From Halothiobacillus sp. (lineage in GTDB: Bacteria > Pseudomonadota > Gammaproteobacteria > Halothiobacillales > Halothiobacillaceae): a stretch of DNA of 55,731 bases. A model generated the notes under the pieces. It did no database searches and was not told where the DNA came from. It saw only the letters and a list, made by a program, of their open reading frames with translations. Position 1 is the stretch's first letter. Each line of letters begins with the position of its first letter. The DNA lies in the NCBI GenBank assembly GCA_011389965.1, contig JAABTF010000012.1, positions 1 to 55,731 of the forward strand, in the 5' to 3' direction. Made by a program: the position numbers and the translations under genes. Positions 40,022-50,798 of the stretch are shown here, in pieces.

Positions 40022-42736
40022 TTAGTCAATCCAGCGCCCTTCCCAGAGAAGGCGGGCCCGCTTCATCGGCTGGACGATGATCAGGGGCAGCAAGGAGAAC
40101 GCCAGCACCGTCGCCCAGCCTCGGAGCCCCGGGTTGGCGGTGCCGAGCACGCCGCTCAGGATTGGCAGGTAGACGGCGGCAACGAGCAATCCAAGTCCCG
40201 CGACGATGGACAGCCAGACGAAGGGATTGCCGGTAATCGGATTGTTCCACATGTCGGAGCCGGTGGACCGCATGTTGAAGACATGCCACAACCGGGCAAA
40301 GCCGAAGGTTAGGAAGGAAACGGTGACGGCGGCCTCGGTCGACAGCCCCAGCCCCAGCGATGCCACCGCCATGGCGCCGAGAGCGCTGGCGGCGATGATG
40401 AACCCGTAGCCGAAGACGGCGAACCAACCGGCCCGTGTCACCAGGGATTCCGAACGCTTTCGGGGCGGACGACGCATCACCGTCTCCTCGCTGCGCCCCA
40501 TTCCCAGCGCCAGGCAAGGCAGCACGTCATTGACGAAATTGATATACAGGATCTGTAGCGGCAGCAGTGGTAGCGGCGTTCCGACCGCGGCGGCCGCAGA
40601 GACGGCCATGATTTCGCCGAGGTTGCCGGACAGCAGATAGACGATAAACCGGCGAATGTTGTCGAAGATCGTCCGACCTTGACGGATGGCCGCGACGATC
40701 GTGGTGAAGGCGTCGTCTCGAAGCACCATGTCCGCGGCTTCCCGGGCCACGTCGGTTCCCCGGCGCCCCATCGCGACACCCACATCGGCCATCTTCAATG
40801 CCGGCGCATCATTGATCCCGTCACCGGTCATGGCGACAACCGCACCTGCCTGTTGGTGCAACTCGACGAGATCGAGCTTCTGTTCCGGACTCACTCGAGC
40901 GAAAACCGCACTGGCCAAGACACGCTCCCGCTCCGATTCGGTTAGATCCTCGGGCGGCTTGAGTGCCGAGCCGTGCACGGGCGGCGGCCCACCTTCCTCG
41001 GTGATCCCTAGCTCACGGGCGATATGCGCGGCGGTGGCGGGTTGGTCGCCCGTCACCATGAGCACACGGATGCCCGCATGCCGACAGGCCGCAACCGCAT
41101 CGCGCACGCCGCTACGGGGCGGATCGAGCAGACCGACCAATGCGACGAGAGTGAGTCCCTCGTAGGGAGCCTCCTCCGACGTGTCGGCGTGTTTGTCGGC
41201 CAAGGCCAGCACCCGCAAACCGTTTTCGGCCATCCGGTCGTTCCGTGCCAACCACTCCTCACGTCCGGTAGCGTCCAGGGGCTCGTCGCCCTGTTCCCCG
41301 GCGACCGAGGTACAGCTTTCAATGACGGCGTCCGGCGCACCCTTGACCGCGTAACGGTAGCCATTGTCATCTACATGGATGGTAGCCATCTTCATGGCCT
41401 TGGAGGAAAAGGGCTCCTCCCGCACTTCGGGTAATTGCTTGAGCAGGGCTGATCGTCCGATGCCCGCGTCCTCGCCCGCCTCGATCAAGGCGATCTCGGT
41501 GGGATCACCGCCAACTTGGTTTTCGGCCTCGACGTTATTGCAGAGCACGGCGATTTCGATGGATCGCCTCAGCCGCTCATGTTCTTCCAGTCTGGCGACC
41601 TGATCGTCCCGCCGAAACTCACCGGTGGCCGCCGGATCGCGCGAAAAATCCTCATCGCACAGTGCGATAAGTGCCACGGCCATGCGGTTTTCCGTCAGTG
41701 TTCCGGTCTTGTCGGCGAGGATCGTGGTCGCCGCACCGAGAGATTCGACAGCAACCAGCCGTTTGACCACGGCATTACGCTTGGCCATCCGGTGCATGCC
41801 GTAGGCGAGAGCCACGGTGGCAACGACGGGAAGCCCTTCCGGCACGGCGGCAACCGCCAGGGCAATCGCCGTTTCCAGCATGGTCATCAAGGATCGTCCC
41901 GCCAACAGCCCCACGACCGCGACCAAGACGGCCACCAGCAGGGTGAGCACCACCAGGCCCCGTCCGAGACGTTCCAGCCGCCGTTCCAGGGGTGTCAGCT
42001 CGCCTTCAGCGGTCTGAACCATGGCTGCAACCTGGCCAAGTTCGCTAGCCATCCCCGTCGCGACGACCACACCGATGGCGGTCCCCTGCGTAACGGCCGT
42101 CCCCTTGAACGCCATGTTCAATCGGTCGGCCAGGACGGCATCGGTTTCCACTGGGGTGACGTCTTTGTATACCGGGACCGACTCGCCGGTCAGCGCCGAT
42201 TCGTCGCAAGCCAGCCCCTCGATCTGTAACAGTCGGATATCCGCCGGCACCTGGTCCCCGGCGGTCAGCAACACCACGTCCCCCGGAACCAGGCTTTCGA
42301 CTGCCACCGCGGTTTCGCGGCTTCCGCGCCGGACTTGGGCTTTCATCATGCCCAGACGCTTGAGTGCCGCCATCGAGCGGATCGCCTGATATTCCATGAC
42401 AAAGCCCACGGCTCCGTTGACCAACAACGCGACACCAATCGCAATCGCCTCGACTTCGCGGCCGAAAGCCCATGCCGCGAGGGCCGCAGCCATCAGGATA
42501 AGAATGACCAGGCTCCTGAACTGGTCGAGAAGAATGCCGAGAGGACCGCGGGTTCGCACTTTCTCCAGGCGATTGGGACCGTGGATCTCCCGCTGGCGAC
42601 GAACATCTCGGTGAGACAGCCCCTTCTCCGGATCGCTTCCGAAATGTGCTGGGACGTCTTCCGCCTCCTGCGCCCAAGGCTGAAAGGTGTCTTTGGGGTG
42701 ATTGCCTGCCACGATGGCATCTCCGTTGGGTGTCAT
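40022..42736 (-). CDS. P-type cation-transporting ATPase, P2 (Ca2+/Na+-type) subfamily
   Basis: A 904-residue ATP-driven cation pump. It shows the N-terminal cation ATPase domain (GLSHRDVRRQREIHGPNRL), the actuator motif DESALTGESVPVYKD (TGES), membrane helix 4 with AVPEGLPVVATVAL (compare AIPEGLP of SERCA-like pumps), the phosphorylation loop DKTGTLTENRMA and the hinge MTGDGINDAPALK. About ten transmembrane helices are visible. The PEGLP motif places it among P2 ATPases; the ion (Ca2+, Na+, K+ or Mg2+) cannot be fixed by eye. It is a lone gene separated from lnt by a strong terminator. Confidence 0.92.
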   Translation of the reverse strand: MTPNGDAIVAGNHPKDTFQPWAQEAEDVPAHFGSDPEKGLSHRDVRRQREIHGPNRLEKVRTRGPLGILLDQFRSLVILILMAAALAAWAFGREVEAIAIGVALLVNGAVGFVMEYQAIRSMAALKRLGMMKAQVRRGSRETAVAVESLVPGDVVLLTAGDQVPADIRLLQIEGLACDESALTGESVPVYKDVTPVETDAVLADRLNMAFKGTAVTQGTAIGVVVATGMASELGQVAAMVQTAEGELTPLERRLERLGRGLVVLTLLVAVLVAVVGLLAGRSLMTMLETAIALAVAAVPEGLPVVATVALAYGMHRMAKRNAVVKRLVAVESLGAATTILADKTGTLTENRMAVALIALCDEDFSRDPAATGEFRRDDQVARLEEHERLRRSIEIAVLCNNVEAENQVGGDPTEIALIEAGEDAGIGRSALLKQLPEVREEPFSSKAMKMATIHVDDNGYRYAVKGAPDAVIESCTSVAGEQGDEPLDATGREEWLARNDRMAENGLRVLALADKHADTSEEAPYEGLTLVALVGLLDPPRSGVRDAVAACRHAGIRVLMVTGDQPATAAHIARELGITEEGGPPPVHGSALKPPEDLTESERERVLASAVFARVSPEQKLDLVELHQQAGAVVAMTGDGINDAPALKMADVGVAMGRRGTDVAREAADMVLRDDAFTTIVAAIRQGRTIFDNIRRFIVYLLSGNLGEIMAVSAAAAVGTPLPLLPLQILYINFVNDVLPCLALGMGRSEETVMRRPPRKRSESLVTRAGWFAVFGYGFIIAASALGAMAVASLGLGLSTEAAVTVSFLTFGFARLWHVFNMRSTGSDMWNNPITGNPFVWLSIVAGLGLLVAAVYLPILSGVLGTANPGLRGWATVLAFSLLPLIIVQPMKRARLLWEGRWID

Positions 42737-42834
42737 GGCGAGGAGCGCCCGAGCATTCCGCTCGACGGGATACCCGGCTCACACCTGATGTAGTCCCAGT
42801 CTGGCCGATTGTCACTGATAATACCGGCCGAAAA

Positions 42835-42869
42835 GCGAGAACCCCGGCGTTTCAAGCCGGGGTTCTCGC
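42835..42869. terminator. Strong terminator after lnt
   Basis: Perfect 14-bp stem (42835-42848 with 42856-42869) around a 7-base loop. On the minus strand it is followed by TTTT (42834-42831), ending the miaB-to-lnt transcript before the ATPase gene. Confidence 0.88.
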
Positions 42870-42898
42870 GTCCATCCTTCTTAAGCTCCTGACCGAGA

Positions 42899-44470
42899 CT
42901 ACTCGCCAGGCTGAACTCTGTGCCGAACCTGGGCCACGAACCCGGCGATCAGCAGCAGCACGACCATCAGACCCAGGACCGGCCATGCGCCGTAGTGCAC
43001 CAGCGGCGTGCTGCCCTGACGGGGTGCCACCTCGTCCACCAGGATGCCACGGACCCCGCTGGCGAGGTGTTTGCGGACCCGGCCCTCTGCATCGATCGTG
43101 GCGGAAATGCCGGTGTTGGTGGCACGGATGACGGGGCGCTCGAATTCGATGGCTCGTGCTCGTGCCATCTGCAGATGTTGATGCGGAGAGAAACTGTCTC
43201 CGAACCAGGAATCGTTGGAAACGGTCAACAGTATCGCGGCCTGCGGCAGGGAGGGGCGGATATCGCGGGAAAAATCCGCCTCGAAACAAATCGAGCCGCC
43301 CAGACGGAGATCGCCGACCATCAACGGGGCCTGGTCCGCGGGTCCCGGGCTCAGGTCGGACATGGGCACGTCGAACAGCCACGGCATCATTTCGATCAGC
43401 CCACGCAGGGGGAAGAACTCGCCGAACGGCACCAGGTGCCGCTTGCGGTAATCACCCACCTCGTCGGGAATGCCCACCAAGGCGTTGAAGTAGCGACCGG
43501 CGGCATCTCGGCTAAAGGTACCTAATACCAGGCGGAAATCGTTTTCGCCCGCCATGTGCGCGAGATCGGCCCGTAGCGCCGGCAGGTCCTCGATTACCCG
43601 CGGAATGGCCGTTTCCGGCCAGACCACCAGATCCACCTCGGGCATCGCTTGGGTCAGACCACGGTAGATATCAAGGGTGCGATCGAAGAATGCCGGGTCG
43701 AATTTCTGCATCTGGACGACGTTGCCCTGGGCCAAGCCGACTGTCAGGGGGGCAACGGAAGGTGATGTCCACGAGACGGTCTGCAGGGGCAAGGACGCGG
43801 CGGGAACCCCGACCAAAATCACAGCCGGTAACGCCCATTGACGCCAGCTCCAACCGTTGGCCCGTACCCGCCTCACAAGCAGCAGTAGCATGCACGACAA
43901 CAGCAGCATCAGGCCGGTCAGCCCATATTCACCCGCAAGGGGAAGCCACCCGACCAACGGTCCATCGACCTGGCTGATCCCAAGATTGAGCCAGGGAAAT
44001 CCGCCGAACAGCCATCCACGCAGCATCTCGACCAGGACCCAACTCGCCAGGAATGCCAGTGCCCAGACGCCGAATGCGATGGAAGTGTCGTTGGCCCCGC
44101 GGGCGACCCTGGCGGTGAGCCAGGCCGCGACAGCCACATAGAGGGCCAGTCCACCAACGAACAGGGCGGTGACTCCGACCGCTGCCGGCGCGACGATACC
44201 GCCGAACAGCGTGAAGCTCTCGTAAACCCAACTGACGCCGAAGCCGAATTGACCGACGCCAAAAAACCAGCCGAGGCGAAATGCCCGACCGGGTGTTTGG
44301 CGGTAGATCAGGGCCAGGAGCACCGCCGGGGCAACGATGGCGGTGGGCCAGAAATGAAAGGGGGCAAAGGCCAGCACCAGTGAGGCACCAGCCAACAGGG
44401 CGAACAGGTTGCCAACCCAACGGAACCGCGCAGTCCCCGGTACGATACTACTGGCCACCCTGCTCCGCAT
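42899..44470 (-). CDS. lnt: Apolipoprotein N-acyltransferase
   Basis: Adds the third acyl chain to lipoproteins in the inner membrane. The 523-residue protein has six to seven N-terminal membrane helices and a periplasmic nitrilase-like domain with the catalytic triad: Glu in VWPETAIPR, Lys in RKRHLVPFGEFFP and Cys in GGSICFEADFS. The start overlaps the end of ybeX by 23 bases; an internal start is possible. It is last in the conserved miaB-ybeZ-ybeY-ybeX-lnt run and acts in the same lipoprotein pathway as LolB encoded elsewhere in the window. Confidence 0.96.
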   Translation of the reverse strand: MRSRVASSIVPGTARFRWVGNLFALLAGASLVLAFAPFHFWPTAIVAPAVLLALIYRQTPGRAFRLGWFFGVGQFGFGVSWVYESFTLFGGIVAPAAVGVTALFVGGLALYVAVAAWLTARVARGANDTSIAFGVWALAFLASWVLVEMLRGWLFGGFPWLNLGISQVDGPLVGWLPLAGEYGLTGLMLLLSCMLLLLVRRVRANGWSWRQWALPAVILVGVPAASLPLQTVSWTSPSVAPLTVGLAQGNVVQMQKFDPAFFDRTLDIYRGLTQAMPEVDLVVWPETAIPRVIEDLPALRADLAHMAGENDFRLVLGTFSRDAAGRYFNALVGIPDEVGDYRKRHLVPFGEFFPLRGLIEMMPWLFDVPMSDLSPGPADQAPLMVGDLRLGGSICFEADFSRDIRPSLPQAAILLTVSNDSWFGDSFSPHQHLQMARARAIEFERPVIRATNTGISATIDAEGRVRKHLASGVRGILVDEVAPRQGSTPLVHYGAWPVLGLMVVLLLIAGFVAQVRHRVQPGE

Positions 44471-45353
44471 CGTCGTCCTTTTCCTCGGGCTCGAAGTCGA
44501 GCTTTGTCACCAGCAACAGGTGCAGGCGACGACGGTCCGCGCCCAGCACCTTGAACTCGTAGGAACCGAGTCGGGCCACCTCGCCTCGACGAGGGAGATG
44601 CCCCAGGGTATTCGAGACCAGTCCGCCGATGGTGCCGTACTCGTCATCGGAGAAGTCGGTCCCGAACACCTCGTTGAACTCGGCGATCGGGGTGAGCGCT
44701 CGCACGGTGTGCCGCCGAGGGGCCTGCTGACGGATATTGATCCGCTCTTCCACATCGAACTCATCGTCGATATCGCCGACGATTTCCTCGAGCACGTCCT
44801 CGATGGTCACCAGGCCCGCCACGCCCCCGAATTCATCGAGCACGATGGCCATGTGCGTCCGGGTCAGGCGGAACTCGGCCAACAGGGCGTCGAGGCGTTT
44901 GCTCTCCGGCACGAACATCGGCGTGCGCACCAGGTTCAGCAAGTGGAATGACTCGGCCTGCTGTCCCTCTTCCTGGTGGTCGGCAAAGTAGTGCAACAGC
45001 TCCTTGACCAACAGGATCCCGATCACTTCGTCCCGGTTGGAGCGGATCACCGGGTAGCGGGAATGCCCGGTCTCGATAGCGGTCGACAACAGGTCGGGCA
45101 GCGACACGCTGTCCTCGACGACGTCCATCTGACCGCGAGGGACCATGACGTCGCGCACCCGCAGTTCATGGAAATCGAGCACGGAGTCGATCAGGCCACC
45201 GGTGGAGACCGGGAACACCTCCGCCTCAGTCGCCTGGTGCACCAGCGACTTCATCTCTTCGACAGAGCGAATCTCGCAGGGACAGAAGCGGTTCTTAAAA
45301 CGTTGCCACCAGGACTTGCCTTGCAAGCCCGGACTGGGAGGTTCGTCTTCCAT
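44448..45353 (-). CDS. ybeX: CBS/CorC-domain protein YbeX
   Basis: A 301-residue soluble protein with two CBS domains (VRDVMVPRGQMDVV, then PMFVPESKRLDALLAEFRL) and the C-terminal CorC_HlyC transporter-associated domain (IAEFNEVFGTDFSDDEYGTIGGL). It lacks the DUF21 membrane domain, as in E. coli YbeX/CorC. Family links are to Mg2+/Co2+ homeostasis and, for YbeX, ribosome-related phenotypes. It follows ybeY by 92 bases, the only sizeable gap in this operon; that gap has a direct repeat. Confidence 0.93.
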   Translation of the reverse strand: MEDEPPSPGLQGKSWWQRFKNRFCPCEIRSVEEMKSLVHQATEAEVFPVSTGGLIDSVLDFHELRVRDVMVPRGQMDVVEDSVSLPDLLSTAIETGHSRYPVIRSNRDEVIGILLVKELLHYFADHQEEGQQAESFHLLNLVRTPMFVPESKRLDALLAEFRLTRTHMAIVLDEFGGVAGLVTIEDVLEEIVGDIDDEFDVEERINIRQQAPRRHTVRALTPIAEFNEVFGTDFSDDEYGTIGGLVSNTLGHLPRRGEVARLGSYEFKVLGADRRRLHLLLVTKLDFEPEEKDDDAEQGGQ

Positions 45354-45388
45354 TTGGGGTATCTTTTTTAGAATGAAATCAGTGGATT

Positions 45389-45417
45389 TAGAACAAGGGG
45401 GACAGGAGGTAGAACAA
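45389..45417. repeat. Direct repeat TAGAACAA, 21-bp period, upstream of ybeX
   Basis: Copies at 45389-45396 and 45410-45417 are identical and spaced two helical turns apart, about 35-65 bases upstream of the ybeX start (minus strand). This could be a binding site; no regulator is known. Confidence 0.45.
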
Positions 45418-45445
45418 GACAGCTGCCGTTGTATGATCGACGGGA

Positions 45446-45934
45446 TCAGTCATAGGGATCGGAGTAGCCCAAGATGCGCATTACGCGAATCTCGATGGCC
45501 TCCATCTGGTCGGCTTGTGCCTCGGTGAGATGATCATAGCCCAACAGGTGCAAAATCCCATGAACCACCATGTGGGCATGATGGGCCCGCCCCGACTTGC
45601 CCTGTGCCGCCGCTTCTTCCTCCACCACCGCGGTACAGATGACCAGATCGCCCAGGTACGGCGGAGCCTCGCTATGCGCCGGCGCGAGATCAGCAACCTC
45701 CGGGGCGGCCGGGAACGACAGCACATTGGTGGGCTTGTCCCGTTGACGAAATTGCGCATTGAGACGGCGGCTTTCCTCGGGCTCGACGTAACGGACCGTG
45801 ACCTCGCCCCGTCGGGCCCCTTCAGTCGGTATGGCGTCCAGCGTTGCCGCTACCCAGCGCTCCAACGTGGCCACCGAGGGACAACGCCGAGTGGTCGCCC
45901 GTTGGCGATCCACCACCGCTGCGGATGTCTGCAT
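45446..45934 (-). CDS. ybeY: Endoribonuclease YbeY
   Basis: Single-strand endoribonuclease needed for 16S rRNA 3'-end maturation and ribosome quality control. The 162-residue protein carries the family block KPTNVLSFP and the zinc-binding MVVHGILHLLGYDH (three His). It overlaps the upstream ybeZ stop as TGATG, indicating tight coupling. The N-terminus is a little longer than in E. coli. Confidence 0.96.
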   Translation of the reverse strand: MQTSAAVVDRQRATTRRCPSVATLERWVAATLDAIPTEGARRGEVTVRYVEPEESRRLNAQFRQRDKPTNVLSFPAAPEVADLAPAHSEAPPYLGDLVICTAVVEEEAAAQGKSGRAHHAHMVVHGILHLLGYDHLTEAQADQMEAIEIRVMRILGYSDPYD

Positions 45935-46902
45935 CAGGCCGAGCCGCCGCCACGGCTTTCGTAGGCATCGATAATCCGTTTGACCAGCGGGTGGCGCACC
46001 ACGTCGCGGCTCTGGAAGAACGTGAATTGCACGCCCTCGACCTCGCTGAGCATGTCGATGGCATGCCGCAGGCCGGACGTCACCCCCTTGGGCAGGTCCA
46101 CCTGCGTGATGTCACCCGTGACCACTGCCGTGGTCCCGAAGCCGATGCGCGTGAGGAACATCTTCATCTGCTCGATGCTCGTGTTCTGCGCCTCGTCCAA
46201 GATGACAAACGACTCGTTGAGCGTCCGACCCCGCATGAAGGCCAACGGCGCGACCTCAATCACGTTGCGCTCGATCAGGCGATTGACCTTGTCGAAGCCC
46301 ATCATCTCGTAGAGGGCGTCGTACATGGGGCGCAGATAGGGATCGATTTTCTGCGCGAGATCGCCGGGGAGGAACCCGAGCTTCTCTCCGGCCTCGACCG
46401 CCGGGCGCACCAGCACGATCCGCTGCACCCGGCCGCGCTCGAAGGCATCGATGGCGCTGGCAACCGCCAGATAGGTCTTGCCGGTACCTGCCGGCCCAAT
46501 CCCAAAATTGAGATCGAACTTGCTGATCGCGCGCAGGTACTGAATCTGGCGCCCTCCCCGGCCGCGCACGATGCCGCGCAGGGTCTTGATCATCACCTCG
46601 TCACCCGGCGGAGGAGCCTCTTCCTCCATACCCGCCTGCTGCATGCCGAGGTTGACGCGCTCGGGATCGATGACCTGGGATTTGCTGACCTTGTAGAGAT
46701 CGGCCAGCAGCGTTTCCACCTGATCGGCGACCGCGGCCGGGCCGATCACGGCAAAGAGGTTGCCGCGATGGTTGATCTCCACGCCCAATCGTCGCTCGAT
46801 CATGCGCAGGTGTTCGTCGAAGCTACCGGCCAGGTTGGCAAGCCGCTCGTTGTCGGCCGGCTCGAGGGCAAATTCCAGTCGTTCAGCGTTCTGTTCGGCC
46901 AT
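45934..46902 (-). CDS. ybeZ: PhoH-like ATPase YbeZ
   Basis: A 322-residue P-loop protein that works with YbeY in RNA metabolism. It has a short N-terminal KH-like/PhoH-associated region, Walker A GPAGTGKTYLAV and Walker B SFVILDEAQNT, followed by TRIGFGTTAVVTGDITQVDL. Both ends overlap neighbours as TGATG (miaB stop to ybeZ start, ybeZ stop to ybeY start). Confidence 0.95.
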   Translation of the reverse strand: MAEQNAERLEFALEPADNERLANLAGSFDEHLRMIERRLGVEINHRGNLFAVIGPAAVADQVETLLADLYKVSKSQVIDPERVNLGMQQAGMEEEAPPPGDEVMIKTLRGIVRGRGGRQIQYLRAISKFDLNFGIGPAGTGKTYLAVASAIDAFERGRVQRIVLVRPAVEAGEKLGFLPGDLAQKIDPYLRPMYDALYEMMGFDKVNRLIERNVIEVAPLAFMRGRTLNESFVILDEAQNTSIEQMKMFLTRIGFGTTAVVTGDITQVDLPKGVTSGLRHAIDMLSEVEGVQFTFFQSRDVVRHPLVKRIIDAYESRGGGSA

Positions 46903-48347
46903 CAGGCTGCCACCAGCTTGCGTGCCTTGGCACGCTCGCGGTCGTTAGGGTGAATGTCGAGGAAATCACCCCGTAACGAGTTGGGATTGACCTGGGTGAT
47001 TTCAATGTCAACGAACAGGCCCACCAGGCCCGGACGACCACGGAAGATCACGCTGCGATTGTTCTCGGTCTTGCCCATCAGCTCGTTGGGGTCTTTCTTG
47101 GAGGGGCCCTGCACGAGCACGGTTTGTGTCGTACCGAGCATGGCCTCGGAGATTTCGTGCTCGAATGCGGTAATCCGGTTCTGCAGACGCTTGAGGCGTG
47201 CCTTCTTGACCTCGGCCAGCTGGTCGTCCGGCAGGTTGGAGGCCGGTGTCCCCGGACGGGCGCTGTAGACGAACGAAAAGGAGTGATCGAAACCGATGTC
47301 ATCGATCAGCTTCATGGTCTGCTCGAAGTCGTGTTCGGTCTCGCCGGGAAAGCCAACAATGAAATCCGAGGAGATCGAGATGCCCGGGCGCGCCTCGCGC
47401 AGGCGGCGAATCTTGGACTTGTATTCCATTGCGGTATGGCCGCGTTTCATCAAAGCCAATACGCGATCGGAACCGGACTGGACCGGCAGGTGAAGAAAGC
47501 TCGCCAGCTCCGGTACGTTGCGGTAGGCCTCGATCAATCGATCGGTGAATTCGACCGGGTGGGAGGTGGTGAACCGGATGCGATCGATGCCCTCGACCTG
47601 GGCGATCACCTCGATCAGCAGGGCCAGGTCGGCCATCTGACCGTCATGCATCGGCCCTTGATAGGCGTTGACGTTCTGCCCCAGCAGGTTGACTTCCCGT
47701 ACGCCCTGCTCGGCCAGGTCCGCGACCTCGGCCACCACGTCATCGAAAGGTCGCGAGATCTCCTCGCCACGGGTGTAGGGCACCACGCAGAAAGTGCAGT
47801 ACTTGGAGCAACCTTCCATGATCGATACGAACGCGACCGGCCCGTCGGCGCGGGGGTCCGGCAGGTTGTCGAACTTTTCGATTTCCGGGAAGGAAATGTC
47901 GACCACCGGCTTACGCTCGGCCTCGACCACCGCGACCATCTCGGGCAGGCGGTGCAGCGTCTGCGGGCCAAACACGATGTCGACGAACGATGCCCGCTCG
48001 CGAATGGCCTCGCCCTCCTGGAGGTCGGAAGAGCGTCCCACGCCGATGATCAGGTCCGGGTTCTTCTCCTTCAGCGGGCGCCACTGGCCGAGCTGGGAGA
48101 ACACCTTCTCCTGAGCCTTCTCTCGGATCGAACAGGTATTGAGCAGGATCACGTCGGCCTCGGCCGGATCGCTGACGGGCACGAAGCCACGGGAAACTCC
48201 GAGCACGTCGGCCATTTTTGCCGAATCGTACTCGTTCATCTGACAGCCCCAAGTCTTGATAAACAGACGCTTGGCTGCAGCGCTGGATTGTTCGGCTACG
48301 GACCCGCTTTCTACTGCATAGGCCTGTGTGGGCGCATTGGTCGACAC
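46902..48347 (-). CDS. miaB: tRNA-2-methylthio-N6-isopentenyladenosine synthase
   Basis: Radical-SAM methylthiotransferase that modifies A37 of tRNAs reading UNN codons. The 481-residue protein shows the N-terminal UPF0004 domain ([15 protein letters not shown]), the radical-SAM cluster [16 protein letters not shown] and a C-terminal TRAM domain. It has a ~25-residue N-terminal extension over E. coli MiaB; a shorter internal start is possible. First gene of the miaB-ybeZ-ybeY-ybeX-lnt operon. It needs two [4Fe-4S] clusters, which the adjacent divergent suf operon could help supply. Confidence 0.97.
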   Translation of the reverse strand: MSTNAPTQAYAVESGSVAEQSSAAAKRLFIKTWGCQMNEYDSAKMADVLGVSRGFVPVSDPAEADVILLNTCSIREKAQEKVFSQLGQWRPLKEKNPDLIIGVGRSSDLQEGEAIRERASFVDIVFGPQTLHRLPEMVAVVEAERKPVVDISFPEIEKFDNLPDPRADGPVAFVSIMEGCSKYCTFCVVPYTRGEEISRPFDDVVAEVADLAEQGVREVNLLGQNVNAYQGPMHDGQMADLALLIEVIAQVEGIDRIRFTTSHPVEFTDRLIEAYRNVPELASFLHLPVQSGSDRVLALMKRGHTAMEYKSKIRRLREARPGISISSDFIVGFPGETEHDFEQTMKLIDDIGFDHSFSFVYSARPGTPASNLPDDQLAEVKKARLKRLQNRITAFEHEISEAMLGTTQTVLVQGPSKKDPNELMGKTENNRSVIFRGRPGLVGLFVDIEITQVNPNSLRGDFLDIHPNDRERAKARKLVAA

Positions 48348-48670
48348 GTGGACTGGAACCTCTCGAATTCCGACATGATTAAAGGTGGCGAAAGATAGCA
48401 GATTTCGACTGTAAACCGAAGCCGGGACAAGGAGTTAAATGCGGTTCTCACGTTCTGAAAGCATGATTCTAGTTCACCTCGAACAAGGCCGATGCCGTCA
48501 CTCACCGGCCCGTTATCAAAGCGCAGACAGGAACAAGCCCCCGCCCCCTTGAAAAAACCGTACCGGTTTAGTACTTTTAAGAGCATAAACTGACCGCGCC
48601 GGTGGGGTTTGCACCGCCACCACGATCGCGCTTCCCGAACCCGGTCATATGTGCTTAAAGAGAGGAGCTC
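48348..48670. promoter_or_regulatory. Divergent miaB / suf control region
   Basis: A 323-base gene-free region. The suf-side promoter and operator near 48549-48577 are clear. On the miaB side, TATCTT (48397-48392, minus strand) could be a -10 but its -35 is poor. Nothing else in the middle (~48430-48540) is recognisable. Confidence 0.6.
48549..48577 (+). promoter_or_regulatory. suf operon promoter with operator between -35 and -10
   Basis: -35 TTGAAA (48549-48554), 17-base spacer, -10 TACTTT (48572-48577). A perfect inverted repeat, AAACCG-TAC-CGGTTT (48555-48569), fills almost the whole spacer. That is an ideal repressor position and the likely target of the Rrf2 regulator encoded next. Confidence 0.75.
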
Positions 48671-49201
48671 ATGCTCAAGATCAGCCGACTAAGCGATTAC
48701 GCGATCGTGCTGCTCACCGCACTAGCGAGCGATTCCCGGCCGGATAGCGATCCGCAGCGGGCGAATGCGCGTGCGCTCGCCGAACGGACCGGGATCAGCA
48801 TGCCCACCGTAGGGAAGCTGCTCAAGCTGCTCCACGGCCAGGGCATCGTGGAATCACGTCAGGGGCGCAGCGGTGGCTACTTTCTTGCCCGCCAGGCCGA
48901 TGCCATCAGCCTGGCGGAAATCATCGAGGCCATCGACGGTCCAATCGCCATGACGGACTGTTTTCGTCCGGATCATGACTGCGCCATGGAGCACGATTGT
49001 GCGGTCCGGCCACATTGGGCGGCAATCAACCGCGGCGTGCACGCCCTGCTCGACGCGACAACACTGGCCGACATGAACCGGCCCGTGGAATCCGCCCCGG
49101 CAGCCAGACAGGCCAACGTGCCTGTTTGGTACGAACGTAGCGATGATGACAACGAAGCCCAGGGCAGAAAACGTCGTCACCAGGGCGCAGCCACGTCCTG
49201 A
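48671..49201 (+). CDS. Rrf2-family Fe-S regulator of the SUF operon
   Basis: A 176-residue regulator with an N-terminal winged helix (LSDYAIVLLTALAS, GISMPTVGKLLKLLHGQGIV, SRQGRSGGYFLAR) and the three-cysteine Fe-S ligand set C-x6-C-x5-C in TDCFRPDHDCAMEHDC. It is of the IscR/SufR type found at the head of suf operons, not the ArsR-like cyanobacterial SufR. The C-terminal tail (~40 residues) is basic and longer than in IscR. AGAGGAG precedes the ATG. It probably senses cluster status and represses its own operon through the dyad at 48555-48569. Confidence 0.92.
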   Translation: MLKISRLSDYAIVLLTALASDSRPDSDPQRANARALAERTGISMPTVGKLLKLLHGQGIVESRQGRSGGYFLARQADAISLAEIIEAIDGPIAMTDCFRPDHDCAMEHDCAVRPHWAAINRGVHALLDATTLADMNRPVESAPAARQANVPVWYERSDDDNEAQGRKRRHQGAATS

Positions 49202-49276
49202 CAGACAACCGCAACTCCAAATTGATCGGCCGCCGGGGTTCCGGCGCCCCGCAAGCTCTGACCAGGTGAGATTGAC

Positions 49277-50749
<1,473 letters not shown>

Positions 50750-50798
50750 GCCCCGATTAACAATGGGTTAACCGAACAAATTCCAGAGGCTTTTCATC

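Noticed and set aside
40022-42736. Heavy-metal (CopA/ZntA-type) P1B ATPase
   Set aside because: No CPC/CPx motif or N-terminal metal-binding domain; PEGLP in helix 4 indicates a P2-type pump.
47124-48398. Plus-strand frame opposite miaB
   Set aside because: Antisense shadow of miaB; it also runs through the miaB upstream region without a plausible start.
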